DNA of 32,751 bases, taken from positions 1-32,751 of IMG/VR virus record IMGVR_UViG_3300042924_001040, one strand, 5' to 3'. Made by a program: the position numbers and the translations under genes. This stretch comes from a virus. Positions 5,959 to 15,017 of the stretch are shown here, one piece after another. Within the stretch, counting starts at the first letter, position 1, and every line of letters starts with the position of its first letter. The notes under the pieces are model-generated. The model saw only the letters and a list, made by a program, of their open reading frames with translations, was not told the origin of the DNA and did not search any database.

Positions 5959-8742
5959 ATGTCTAGACTCGGGATCAACACTGGTAGTAGTCCAAATGAT
6001 GGTCAGGGCGATCCATTAAGAATTGCAATGGGTAAAATCAATAGTAATTTTACCGAAATTTACAATACAATAGGAGATGGAAATAATTTAATAAGTTACG
6101 CAAGTACTGCAGGAATTTCTACACTTGCAAGAAATTTAACAGGATCCCCAAGAATAAACGTCAGTGGTATTTTAAACACCGGCATTACAACTACAGAACA
6201 CATTGAAGTAAGAAATATTACTTCTACTGGAGTAGTTACTGCAACTCAATTTGTGGGTGATGGATCTCAACTTACAAATGTTACAGCACTTGTAGGTGGT
6301 TTAGAAGTATTAGATGATAATGTCAGAAAAGGAGTAGCAAGAGAATTAAACTTTGGTGATAATATTGTATCCACTGGACCCGATGGAGTTGGAAGAGTAA
6401 CTATTTCAGTTGCTTCATCCATAACTGTCACTGGAATTGTTACTACCGCTTTATACGCGGACTCATCTGGAGTATCTGGAGTATCTACTTATGCAAATAC
6501 TGCTGGTATCTCTACAGTAGCTCAGGGACTTACTGGAACACCAAACCTTAATGTGGGAGTAGTCACAGCAACTCAATTCATTGGTGATGGATCTTTACTT
6601 ACTAATGTTCCTGGAAGTACTAATAGTGGATATGCAAACACTGCTGGTATCGCTACAGTAGCTCAAGGACTCACTGGAACACCAAGTATTGATGTATATA
6701 GAGTAGGTGTTACTTCTTCCATTAACGTTGGAGCGGCTTCAACATTTCAAAAATCTGTTCACTTTGAAAGTACTCTATTAATTGGAGATACCGATGAACT
6801 GCAAATTTTCCATGATGGTAACAATAGTTACATTGATAATGCAAGTCCAGGAAATTTAATTCTTAGAGATAGTGGTACTGGAATTCAATTAAAGAAAACA
6901 TCCGGTGCATTAATGGGTGTTTTCAATAATGACGCTGGAGTTGAACTTTATTATGATAGTGTTTTAAAGTTTCAAACTTTCCAAAACGGAGTTGCAATCA
7001 ATGATTCTGTAGGCATTGGAACTACTGCAGGCAACCCACCTTATAGATTGACTGTGAGTGGTATTGGTGCTACAATTACCCAAGGTCTTGTAAATGCCAT
7101 TGCAGATTTTACTTCAAGTGTCAATGGATATGGCCAGTTAAACGTAAGGAATTCTCTCTCAGGCACTAACGCATCTGGTGATATTGTTGTAACTACAGAT
7201 ACTGGTACAGATACTTCTAACTTCATTGATCTTGGTATTAATAATACTGGATTTACAACAACAAGTTGGACCATCAACGGTGCATTAGATGGATACTTAT
7301 ATACGTCTGATGGAAATCTATCAATAGGTGCAGCATCTGCAAGTAAATATCTTTCCCTATTTGCTGGGGGAACTCTTGCAGAAAATGAACAAGTAAGAGT
7401 TACTAATACTGGTGTCGGTATAGGAACCACAAATGTAACATCAAAACTTACTGTTGGTGGAGATGTAAGAGTTTCTGGTGTGATTACAGCAACTTCTTAT
7501 ATTGGTTCTGCATCCAGTTTAACTGGATTGACTGGAGCATCAGCAAACACTTATGGTAATGCAACTTCAGTACCTCAAATTGTTGTTGATTCAAATGGAA
7601 GAATTTCTTCCATCGCTAACGTTCTAATTTCTGGAGGTGGTGGTGGAGGTACATCTATCATTGTAAATGATGATAATTCTTTAGTTGGAAGTGCAGGAAC
7701 AATTAATTTTGGCACAGGAATTTCCGTAACACCTGAGTCTGTTGGTATAGTAACAGTAAATGTAAGTTACTCACCTATCGCTGGTTATTCTACTTCTGCT
7801 GGTATTGCAACTTCCGCAGGAATTTCTACAAGTGTCATAGGTGGAGTTGGTATTATTACACAACTTAGTGTTTCTGCTATCACAACAACAGCTAATCTGA
7901 ATGTAACTGGTATTGGTACTTTCTTAACTACTGGATTAAAAGTAAGAAACTCAGCAAATACTTTCCAGTACAATATCACTTCTGGAGCTATTACTGCGGA
8001 TAGAACTTTAAACTTACCTGTAATTACTGCTACTGATACTCTAGCAGTTCTTGGATTATCTCAGACTTTCACTGCAGTACAATCATTTTCAAATACATTA
8101 ACTGCATCTGCTACACTTGACTTAACTGGCAATACTACAGGAACACATGTATTTGGTAGCAATCAGACATCAGGGACCATAACACTTGGAGGATCTTCTG
8201 GTACTGGTGCAATTACATTTGGTCGTTCGACGGTTTCTCAAACAACAGATATCCAAGCAGGTGTTACTGCATCTGGAAGCACTAAAACAATTAACTTAGG
8301 TACTAACGGAGCATCTGGTTCATTTACAAGAATCAGTGTTGGTCCAACCGCAGGTGTTGGTACAGTTATTATTAACTCTGGATCTAATCTAGGCATTGGT
8401 TCTACACTACCAACTTCAAACATTGATGTTGTTGGTAGTGGTAAGTTTACGGGTATAGTTACTGCTTCAAGGTTTGATAGTGTAACTGCGGGAACACCAA
8501 TCATAGAATCAACAGACACTATAAGTATCAATACGCCAAGAGTTGCAATCAGCACTGACTTGACTATTGGTGGAAACACTGGCATAGGAACTACTATTGC
8601 AACATCAAGACTTACTGTTGTTGGTGATGCAAGAATTGGAATCAATACCTCTCAAGGCGTCATATTAACTTCTCCAAATGGTACTAAATATCGTTTGATT
8701 GTTGATGACTCTGGTGTTTTGAGTACCGTCTTAGTCCCATAA
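5959..8742 (+). CDS. Repetitive tail fibre-like protein
   Basis: A 927-residue protein. The N-terminal GINTGSSPNDGQGDPLRIAM and KINSNFTEIY segment is the attachment module seen in cyanophage fibres. The body is a low-complexity beta-rich array of units such as TAGISTVAQGLTGTP and VVTATQFIGDGSLLTNV, with a central region (about 270-500) of more regular non-repeated sequence (LQIFHDGNNSYIDN). The end GTKYRLIVDDSGVLSTV resembles the C-terminal cap of related fibres. The role is a trimeric distal or side fibre or whisker for host contact. The start is set by a GAGGA ribosome site. The subtilase-like gene follows after 20 nt, probably co-transcribed. Confidence 0.8.
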   Translation: MSRLGINTGSSPNDGQGDPLRIAMGKINSNFTEIYNTIGDGNNLISYASTAGISTLARNLTGSPRINVSGILNTGITTTEHIEVRNITSTGVVTATQFVGDGSQLTNVTALVGGLEVLDDNVRKGVARELNFGDNIVSTGPDGVGRVTISVASSITVTGIVTTALYADSSGVSGVSTYANTAGISTVAQGLTGTPNLNVGVVTATQFIGDGSLLTNVPGSTNSGYANTAGIATVAQGLTGTPSIDVYRVGVTSSINVGAASTFQKSVHFESTLLIGDTDELQIFHDGNNSYIDNASPGNLILRDSGTGIQLKKTSGALMGVFNNDAGVELYYDSVLKFQTFQNGVAINDSVGIGTTAGNPPYRLTVSGIGATITQGLVNAIADFTSSVNGYGQLNVRNSLSGTNASGDIVVTTDTGTDTSNFIDLGINNTGFTTTSWTINGALDGYLYTSDGNLSIGAASASKYLSLFAGGTLAENEQVRVTNTGVGIGTTNVTSKLTVGGDVRVSGVITATSYIGSASSLTGLTGASANTYGNATSVPQIVVDSNGRISSIANVLISGGGGGGTSIIVNDDNSLVGSAGTINFGTGISVTPESVGIVTVNVSYSPIAGYSTSAGIATSAGISTSVIGGVGIITQLSVSAITTTANLNVTGIGTFLTTGLKVRNSANTFQYNITSGAITADRTLNLPVITATDTLAVLGLSQTFTAVQSFSNTLTASATLDLTGNTTGTHVFGSNQTSGTITLGGSSGTGAITFGRSTVSQTTDIQAGVTASGSTKTINLGTNGASGSFTRISVGPTAGVGTVIINSGSNLGIGSTLPTSNIDVVGSGKFTGIVTASRFDSVTAGTPIIESTDTISINTPRVAISTDLTIGGNTGIGTTIATSRLTVVGDARIGINTSQGVILTSPNGTKYRLIVDDSGVLSTVLVP
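6490..6544 (+). repeat. 55-bp direct repeat in fibre gene, copy A
   Basis: It matches 6631-6685 at 51 of 55 positions with an offset of 141 bp (47 codons). It encodes YANTAGISTVAQGLTGTP. A looser repeat of the adjacent TATQFIGDGS unit also occurs near 6240 and 6566. Confidence 0.85.
6631..6685 (+). repeat. 55-bp direct repeat in fibre gene, copy B
   Basis: Second copy of the 6490-6544 unit. Repeats of this kind allow fibre length to change by in-frame recombination. Confidence 0.85.
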
Positions 8743-8762
8743 ATTTTTTAAATAATTAAAGA

Positions 8763-11426
8763 ATGGAAAACGAAATCAAAAAAGAATACGATCATCAAAT
8801 TGGATTAGGTATCGAGTATCCAACGGATCCAAATGCCAAAAAATTATATGCAGTTGGTTGTTATTCCTCAGAAGATTGGCAATATATCCATGAACTTTTG
8901 GTTCAAGATGGTACTTTAGAAGACAATATTCCTCATGAATGTTGCGATTGTGCAGACTTAAAAGAACATAGTGAAACTAGGGCTGTTTATCTATTGACAG
9001 ACCAAGAAGCAAATGAACTACTCAAACATCCAAGAGTAGAATATGTTCATGAAAATTATGAAAGTTATCCTTGCAAGTACAAACCAGATCCAGAAGAACT
9101 ACATGCGGGATATATAAAAAAAAATCGTTATAATACTGCAACAAGACAATATAGAAACTGGAGTGATAATAACCAACTTCCCGCAAGTCCTGGAGCAACA
9201 GAATTAAACAGAAGTGGATATCAACTCCTAAGATGCGTTAATAAATCCGATTCGTGGTATACGGGCATATCTACAGGATCAAATCAAATATTAACCAATG
9301 TAATTCCACAATATGGTGATGGAACAGATATTGATGTCATAGTTGGTGATGAAGGATGTTGGTTTGGTCATGTAGAATTTCAAACTAATGCAACAGGAAC
9401 TGGTCCAAGAGATTATAAAGGAAGAAATGCATTAGCGGTTGGATTTTCTACTTTAGCAACTTCTGCTACAAACGGGACATGTGATCTTTTAGATCTTGTT
9501 TTAGATGCTCCTTATTGGATTGATCCAGCATGGTTTGAAGCTGTGCCAGCTTCTAGATTAACATTACGGTGGGATGGAACTAGAGTTCCAGTAGAAAGTG
9601 TTGCTAGAACTTGGTGGTCAAACTCATCGCAGAGATCTGTAGGGTTTTCTACAATAGGTACGGTTACTGTAACATCCGCATACACGAGAGCTCGTTGTAA
9701 TGGTTCTTCTTCTGCTAGACCAACTATTACTACAACTCATGGTACTCAGTGTACAGCAAACGCTGTTGGCCGGACTCAAGGATGGGCATATAATGCAAAC
9801 AAATGGTCAGTAAATGCTTATGGAACTGATGGTACAGATTTTGAACCATATTTCACCATGATGAAATTGTTTCATCAAGCAAAAAGAATCAATCCAAGAT
9901 ATGGAAATAAAAATCCAACAATAAGTAGTAATAGTTGGGGATATAGATCAACATCTCATAGAACTACTGGATGGTATTTTTATCGTGGTCAAGGTATAGG
10001 AACCAGTTATACTATAAGTACATTGCCAGGATTCATGAATTATGTTGGAGTTTATGGTGATGGTAATAGAATGAAGGGTGAACATCTCCCAAACTCTGTA
10101 TTAACAGCAGGAAAAGAGATGATTGATGCCGGAGTTATTTTTATTGCTGCAGCAGGGAACTCCAACCAAAAACAAGTAAGTCAAACTCACCCAGATTTCA
10201 ATAATTATTGGAGTACTGTTGGAAGTGGAGCAACACTGGGAGAATCTACACATTCGGAATTTGGTGTTACTGCATATAATACGACTAACAGAAGAGGATA
10301 CCCACAACAATTGGGTATGTATACTGATGGTGGAGGTAATCTAATTTATCCTGTTATCAATATTGGAGCTCTTGATGATGCATTTAATCTAACTGGCAAA
10401 GAATGGAAAGTCAATTATAGTGATATGGGAAATGAAATTGATTGTTATGCACCAGCAGATGGAACTCTAAGTGCAACTAATCAAGTAAACCAACCAAGAC
10501 CTGATACTTATACTGGATCAGTGATTCCAAGTGATAGTGGACTCACTGGAATTGCCAGTGTCAGTGCAGAACTCAGTGGAACTAGTGGTTTCCGATTACT
10601 ATTAAATACGGGGAAAAGAATTACGACAAGTTCTGGTATTGGTACTGTTGTCGATTTAGAATTAAATTTATTGGGTGCTGTAGGATTAGCATCCACTGCA
10701 ACAACTCCAACTAATGGAACTAATGATGATGGATTTTGGACCTTAACTTTACCATTTACTATACAATTTGCTGGACTCAGTACAAACATCGTTTATCCAG
10801 GAACAAATACATACATTACTTTTGGTGGAGGATCAACTGCATTCAATGGATTAAGTTTTTCTAACCCAGCATTCAGAAAAATTATGATGTCTTGTGCAGA
10901 TAATTCTTGTCAAAGAATTTATTATGGTACAGAAGGTTCTTCTCCAAATAGAACATATAGAATTAGATGGGAAGGGACCAATAGTACTGGGGGAACACTT
11001 GGTTCTCCTACTATGGTTTATGAAGCAACTTTTTATGAAGCAAGTCCAAGTCAAATTGATATTCATTTTGGGGCTAATGCTAGAGTTTCTAATAGTGTAT
11101 TAACCTCATATGATGAAGCTTTTAGTGGCACAAGTTCCGCATGTCCAGTAGCAACGGGATTGATTGCAACTAAGTTACAATACAACCGTACTTGGACTTG
11201 GCAAGATGTGAGAACTTGGTTAAGGAACAGTGTTGGAACTGCAGATACATCTCAATTTTTTACTGGAGTAGAATCAACCAGTGCAAATGATGTAAACTGG
11301 GCAAATGTAAATAGTTTAGAAGGTGGAGATCCCATTGTTATTTGGGACGCATTAACTGGCAATGAACCATTTCAAGGAACATTAAGTATAAGTAATGTGT
11401 CTTTTAGGGGATTTCTCACAAAATAA
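8763..11426 (+). CDS. Subtilisin-like serine protease fused to adhesin-like domains
   Basis: An 887-residue protein with the S8 peptidase triad. Asp is in DVIVGDEGCWFGH (about residue 196), His326 is in TTHGTQCTANAVG, Asn466 of the oxyanion hole is in FIAAAGNSN, and Ser791 is in AFSGTSSACPVATG. Residues ~70-97 (VYLLTDQEANELLKHPRVEY) look like an inhibitor-I9-type propeptide. A ~75-residue insert follows the Asp block, and ~200 residues (about 585-785) are inserted before the Ser, containing DDGFWTLTLPFTIQF and RTYRIRWEG, a beta-rich domain of the kind found in phage fibre proteins. It lies between the fibre gene and secreted proteins, so a virion protease that processes fibres or cuts host surface protein is likely (inference). 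No strong ribosome site is visible. Confidence 0.8.
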   Translation: MENEIKKEYDHQIGLGIEYPTDPNAKKLYAVGCYSSEDWQYIHELLVQDGTLEDNIPHECCDCADLKEHSETRAVYLLTDQEANELLKHPRVEYVHENYESYPCKYKPDPEELHAGYIKKNRYNTATRQYRNWSDNNQLPASPGATELNRSGYQLLRCVNKSDSWYTGISTGSNQILTNVIPQYGDGTDIDVIVGDEGCWFGHVEFQTNATGTGPRDYKGRNALAVGFSTLATSATNGTCDLLDLVLDAPYWIDPAWFEAVPASRLTLRWDGTRVPVESVARTWWSNSSQRSVGFSTIGTVTVTSAYTRARCNGSSSARPTITTTHGTQCTANAVGRTQGWAYNANKWSVNAYGTDGTDFEPYFTMMKLFHQAKRINPRYGNKNPTISSNSWGYRSTSHRTTGWYFYRGQGIGTSYTISTLPGFMNYVGVYGDGNRMKGEHLPNSVLTAGKEMIDAGVIFIAAAGNSNQKQVSQTHPDFNNYWSTVGSGATLGESTHSEFGVTAYNTTNRRGYPQQLGMYTDGGGNLIYPVINIGALDDAFNLTGKEWKVNYSDMGNEIDCYAPADGTLSATNQVNQPRPDTYTGSVIPSDSGLTGIASVSAELSGTSGFRLLLNTGKRITTSSGIGTVVDLELNLLGAVGLASTATTPTNGTNDDGFWTLTLPFTIQFAGLSTNIVYPGTNTYITFGGGSTAFNGLSFSNPAFRKIMMSCADNSCQRIYYGTEGSSPNRTYRIRWEGTNSTGGTLGSPTMVYEATFYEASPSQIDIHFGANARVSNSVLTSYDEAFSGTSSACPVATGLIATKLQYNRTWTWQDVRTWLRNSVGTADTSQFFTGVESTSANDVNWANVNSLEGGDPIVIWDALTGNEPFQGTLSISNVSFRGFLTK

Positions 11427-11435
11427 TATAAAGTA

Positions 11436-11443
11436 GATAAATA
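11436..11443 (+). promoter_or_regulatory. T4-type late promoter motif GATAAATA
   Basis: GATAAATA is 24 nt before the first of the secreted small proteins at 11468, in the gap after the subtilase gene. Confidence 0.5.
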
Positions 11444-11467
11444 AGCTGCCAACTAATTCATAGAACA

Positions 11468-11929
11468 ATGAAAAGATTATTACTCGTCTTTTCGTTATTC
11501 TTAATCAATCCTGTTAGTGCTGCTGAAATTACATCAAAAATTACTGATTCCGTTCAATTGGGTGTACAGGGCGCAGCGGTTCAATCAACAAGAATTGGAG
11601 CATCTTATTCTGCTTCAGGAACAAATATTCAAGCAACTACATTCGGTGGCGTAAATGGTGCCGGAAGTTACAATATTAATACTCCAGGTCAAGCATTCAG
11701 TTTCTCAGAAACTTTCAATGCTGCTGATACACCAGTCACCACTCAGTCGGTCAGTGGTGGAGTTATTGCTTCTCCCAACCTTTATGGGGATAGTGTTACT
11801 CAGTTAGCAGGAGATAAAGGATCTCTCGCTGGTACATTATCGCCTACTGGTGTTCCTACTGTAACTGCTGGTGGTCCTGGAACTACTGCAACAGCTCAAA
11901 GAACAGTTGAGTTAAGCGTATTCAAATGA
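11468..11929 (+). CDS. Secreted protein, paralogue A of a tandem pair
   Basis: A 153-residue protein with a clear Sec signal peptide (MKRLLLVFSLFLINPVSA, cleavage near residue 19). The mature part is Gly/Ser/Thr-rich and beta-like, with YSASGTNI, YNINTPGQAFSFSETF and a terminal VELSVFK. The next gene repeats this layout (YTVTGTNI, NYSIMNQGAPFQFSETY, ISVFTQ), so the two are diverged tandem duplicates. They overlap by 4 nt (ATGA). Export from a phage-infected cell, or a periplasmic assembly role, is implied; the biochemical function is unknown. Confidence 0.7.
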   Translation: MKRLLLVFSLFLINPVSAAEITSKITDSVQLGVQGAAVQSTRIGASYSASGTNIQATTFGGVNGAGSYNINTPGQAFSFSETFNAADTPVTTQSVSGGVIASPNLYGDSVTQLAGDKGSLAGTLSPTGVPTVTAGGPGTTATAQRTVELSVFK

Positions 11930-12285
11930 GACATATCCTAGCGGGACTTCTCCTGCTAGGGTTTTCTTGTCCTGCCCTAGCGGAAAGTGTTGTACCTAAT
12001 TTTACTAGGGGTACAATCAACGCGACAACCGAATCAACTACAAAAGTTATAGAAACAATTCGCCAAGTTGAATATACAACTGGCACATCATACACTGTGA
12101 CTGGAACTAATATTAACATTCCTGGCACTCCTCAACAAGGAGCAAATTACAGTATTATGAATCAAGGTGCCCCTTTCCAGTTTAGTGAGACTTATCTCGG
12201 ACCTGGAGTGGCTAAAGAAACATGGATAGATCGAAGCACAGAAACACAATCAACAACTACATCTATATCTGTCTTTACGCAATAG
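11926..12285 (+). CDS. Secreted protein, paralogue B of a tandem pair
   Basis: A 119-residue protein with signal peptide MRHILAGLLLLGFSCPALA. The mature domain is Thr-rich and shares GTNI, a central Phe-x-Phe-Ser-Glu-Thr and an SVF ending with the preceding gene. It starts by ATGA overlap with that gene. Its last 64 nt overlap the longest reading of the next gene. Function unknown. Confidence 0.7.
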   Translation: MRHILAGLLLLGFSCPALAESVVPNFTRGTINATTESTTKVIETIRQVEYTTGTSYTVTGTNINIPGTPQQGANYSIMNQGAPFQFSETYLGPGVAKETWIDRSTETQSTTTSISVFTQ

Positions 12286-12791
12286 GAGTATTATGTCATG
12301 GTGCGGCTTATTCTCAATCTGCTCCTAGTAATACTAATATCGCTGGCCCTTCTGCTTCCGCTACAGGTAATGTTACTAACCAAGCTGTCCAAGTCTTACA
12401 AGGACCGTATGCAGTCAATACCTACGGCGGAGGAGTTAGTTGCCAAGGACCAACCATGAGTTTTTCTCCCTTTGTATTGGGGAGTATGAATGGCAGTCAA
12501 GACCCATCAACATTTCAATCACATAATGGTAACGCTGGTGTAAGTATGGGTTTCAACTTTCCTTTAGATGGAGGACTAACCGAACTCTGTAAGGAAAGAG
12601 CCCGTTCTGAAATCAAACGACAAAATGCAGAAGCAGACAAAGCAAGACTTGATTTTGAATTAGTCAGACTATTAAAGTGTGGCGAAGCAATCAAATCTGG
12701 TATTACATTTCACCCAGAAAGTCCATACTACAGAATCTGTGCCGATATAGTTGTGAGGTATCCAAATGGATCCAATACCGCCAATAAATAA
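12222..12791 (+). CDS. Secreted protein of unknown function, start uncertain
   Basis: A protein of up to 189 residues. Residues ~13-29 (YIYICLYAIGVLCHGAA) form a signal-peptide-like segment, followed by a Ser/Gly/Asn-rich part with VTNQAVQVLQGPYAVNTYGG and a C-terminal charged helix (ELCKERARSEIKRQNAEADK). The frame is well supported from about 12320 onward, but the only in-frame ATG (12222) lies inside the previous gene and lacks a good ribosome site. The good GGAG site at 12286 precedes ATGs in other frames. It overlaps the next gene by 26 nt. It is a likely phage structural or surface protein. Confidence 0.62.
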   Translation: MDRSKHRNTINNYIYICLYAIGVLCHGAAYSQSAPSNTNIAGPSASATGNVTNQAVQVLQGPYAVNTYGGGVSCQGPTMSFSPFVLGSMNGSQDPSTFQSHNGNAGVSMGFNFPLDGGLTELCKERARSEIKRQNAEADKARLDFELVRLLKCGEAIKSGITFHPESPYYRICADIVVRYPNGSNTANK

Positions 12792-13632
12792 TACCAATGG
12801 AATTGCCAACATACCAAATAATTCTAAGGTAATACCAAAAATTGGTATTGATGGTCCAAGTGTCATTTCAACAATAGAACAGCCAGTACTTCGTAGCGTA
12901 GAAGTTCCAATTGTTCGTGGAATGGCACTTCCCGTATTTGAAATGCCAGATACTTCCATTAAGTATCCAGTCATCAATGTTCCTACACAGGAAGAGTTTG
13001 ATGCTGCTGTGAGAGCGGATAAAGAAAAACAGGCACAAGAAGACGCAGCAAAAAATAGAGGACTTCCGGATTCAACCCCTCCACCTCAACTGCCTCAAGT
13101 TACTCAGACCCCCTCTGTCCAAGTTCCAGTTGCTGAGATACCAGCAGATAAACCTACTACTCCAACCTTTACTGTCGGTGGAATCGATATTAATTTACCT
13201 GATCCTTCTCTTGTTGCTACGGCTGGTGCTGTAGCAGTAGTTACCACTGCTGCTACTATAGCATCAACAACTGTTCTGAATGCCCTGAAAAACGCAGCAG
13301 AACCAATCATTAAGGAAGCAACTAAAAATAAATTTAAAATTAAAATTAAACAAGTCAAACCAGTTCTGCATTATGTTATGGCAGAAGGTGGACATATAGA
13401 TGTTTTTGAATATTCTGCAGAAGGAACTCGTTTAGTAGAACAAGTAACTAATGTAGAACAATACATTCGTGATCAAGTTGAAATCAATTCTCTCTATGAG
13501 ATTGATAATAAAATCATTATTGATGATGTTATCAAAGATAAGTTTACAAAAGAAGGCAAAGAAAGATTTAAGTCTCTCTTTGCCCCTGCTAAAAAAATTG
13601 CTAAGAAATTATCAGCTAGATTATCCTTCTGA
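12766..13632 (+). CDS. Structural-type protein with hydrophobic segment
   Basis: A 288-residue protein. The N-terminal half is rich in Pro and Val (MDPIPPINNTNG, a PPPQLPQ stretch near residue 106). A hydrophobic Ala/Val/Thr segment follows at about 150-175 (TAGAVAVVTTAATIASTTVL), then a basic C-terminal region with KNKFKIKIKQVK and KKIAKKLSARL. The layout suggests a membrane-crossing or membrane-associated protein. It closes the plus-strand block; its end overlaps the convergent 49-residue gene by 12 nt. Family not recognised with certainty. Confidence 0.62.
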   Translation: MDPIPPINNTNGIANIPNNSKVIPKIGIDGPSVISTIEQPVLRSVEVPIVRGMALPVFEMPDTSIKYPVINVPTQEEFDAAVRADKEKQAQEDAAKNRGLPDSTPPPQLPQVTQTPSVQVPVAEIPADKPTTPTFTVGGIDINLPDPSLVATAGAVAVVTTAATIASTTVLNALKNAAEPIIKEATKNKFKIKIKQVKPVLHYVMAEGGHIDVFEYSAEGTRLVEQVTNVEQYIRDQVEINSLYEIDNKIIIDDVIKDKFTKEGKERFKSLFAPAKKIAKKLSARLSF

Positions 13633-13770
13633 AGTAAACTGTGAGATAATCCACCCAATAGCTATAACTGGAAGTTGAATAAAAATATTAGAAAGAATTT
13701 CTAGAAAGATATTGTCCTTTCTTTCTTCTTTGTGTTCCTTTTCCTTTTTATCCGAGATTGTTTGCGTCAT
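13621..13770 (-). CDS. 49-residue membrane peptide at the end of the radical SAM operon
   Basis: A 50-codon frame from ATG (13768-13770) to TAA (13621-13623). The head MTQTISDKKEKEHKEERKD is highly charged; residues ~21-42 (FLEILSNIFIQLPVIAIGWI) form one membrane helix. It starts two bases after the radical SAM stop (TAAAAATG), so translation is probably coupled. Its 3' end overlaps the convergent plus-strand gene by 12 nt, with no room for a terminator. No known family; presence in the operon is suggestive of a membrane role. Confidence 0.6.
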   Translation of the reverse strand: MTQTISDKKEKEHKEERKDNIFLEILSNIFIQLPVIAIGWIISQFTSEG

Positions 13771-13772
13771 TT

Positions 13773-15017
13773 TTATAAAGTTTTAGGTTTAGTCTTAATG
13801 ACATTCCAGATCCTTTGAAACTCTGGAAATGTTTGAATAGTACTTTCATTTCGTAATTTATCAAACTTTCGCATTGATCTCAAGAAATCTGGGATCAAAT
13901 GTTGTTCCTGATACAAATCAATATATTTTATTAGACTTTCATAGAAGATTACTGATCTACTGGACTTATTAGGAATTAAAAAATTATCTATATGATCTCT
14001 TATGTTTGCTTTTGCAGCTTCTTTTGTCTGTTTATCCAAAATCCAAACTGACATTTCTCTTGGATTTTGCATAAAATTTAGAAAGAAGAAATCGATGTCT
14101 TTCATCAATCCACTAGTATAAAGATATTGGTGAAGTTTAACAACTTCAAAAATATTTAATGCTTGAACTGTACAATCAAAGTGTAATTGGTGAGTCTCTT
14201 CTTTGTCTTTAAATCTTTCTCTAAATTGTTGTGCATGAGAAACAAATCTATCCCATTTAAATCCTTTTCTAATTAATTCCCCTCTCGCACCAATACCATC
14301 AACGCTGATGTGAACTTGCAGATCTTCGTTGAATTGATCCCACATATCAAAGATATGTCTGCCTTTATAAACAAGATTACTAAAATTACTATTGTATGCC
14401 AAACTAACCTTATTATTTCTACCAAGTTCAATTAGTTTATCAAGTATTTTCCAATGTTCGTCTATAATTAAAGACTCACCTCCAGAAAAATATAAGTGAT
14501 TAACCATTCCGAGATATTGTTCGACTTCTTCATACGTTTTTTCAGAAGCATTCCATCTCCCAGAAATTTTTCCATTCTGTTCTAACTCAAAACTGGAACT
14601 TGAAGTCCAACTACACATTCTACATTTGAAATTGCATTTATTACTTAATTTCAAATCCCACCAAACGAAAGTAGGTTGACTTACTGTATAATCATCATTC
14701 GTTCCATATATTAATTTTTTATATTGTGAAAATAAATCACCAATGAAATCTTCTCTTAATGAACTTTTTCCAGCTGCTTGATTGTTATAACATACCTGAC
14801 AATGTTCGCTAGGTACATCATTTAACATATTTTCTCGAAGTTTTCTTATTGGTTCATCGTTCCAAATTTCCCATAAAGGTTTTTCCTTAATGTCACCATA
14901 AGTGTATTCAGAGACACAACATGGTTTTACTTCTCCATCCTGTCGAATATCTAAAGCTAACCAAGGTGCAACACAAAAAATTTTTCCGTTTACATTGACT
15001 TTATTTTTATTAATCAT
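13773..15017 (-). CDS. Radical SAM protein, twitch/SPASM type (paralogue 2)
   Basis: A 414-residue protein. Cys128, Cys132 and Cys135 in SNKCNFKCRMC form the CxxxCxxC site for the radical SAM 4Fe-4S cluster, and YFSGGES (~176-182) is the SAM-binding GGE motif. Ahead of this core are the SPASM-like cysteines CVAPW (15), PCC (33-34) and HCQVC (73, 76), normally found after the core, probably ligating an auxiliary cluster. It is paralogous to the gene just upstream and overlaps it by 8 nt. Such enzymes modify peptides, nucleotides or small molecules by radical chemistry. The substrate is unknown. Confidence 0.85.
   Translation of the reverse strand: MINKNKVNVNGKIFCVAPWLALDIRQDGEVKPCCVSEYTYGDIKEKPLWEIWNDEPIRKLRENMLNDVPSEHCQVCYNNQAAGKSSLREDFIGDLFSQYKKLIYGTNDDYTVSQPTFVWWDLKLSNKCNFKCRMCSWTSSSSFELEQNGKISGRWNASEKTYEEVEQYLGMVNHLYFSGGESLIIDEHWKILDKLIELGRNNKVSLAYNSNFSNLVYKGRHIFDMWDQFNEDLQVHISVDGIGARGELIRKGFKWDRFVSHAQQFRERFKDKEETHQLHFDCTVQALNIFEVVKLHQYLYTSGLMKDIDFFFLNFMQNPREMSVWILDKQTKEAAKANIRDHIDNFLIPNKSSRSVIFYESLIKYIDLYQEQHLIPDFLRSMRKFDKLRNESTIQTFPEFQRIWNVIKTKPKTL

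Noticed and set aside
7041-8645. Minus-strand frames of 64-135 codons inside the fibre gene
   Set aside because: They mirror the Thr/Gly/Val-rich fibre codons as Val/Pro/Ile repeats; the plus-strand fibre is well supported.
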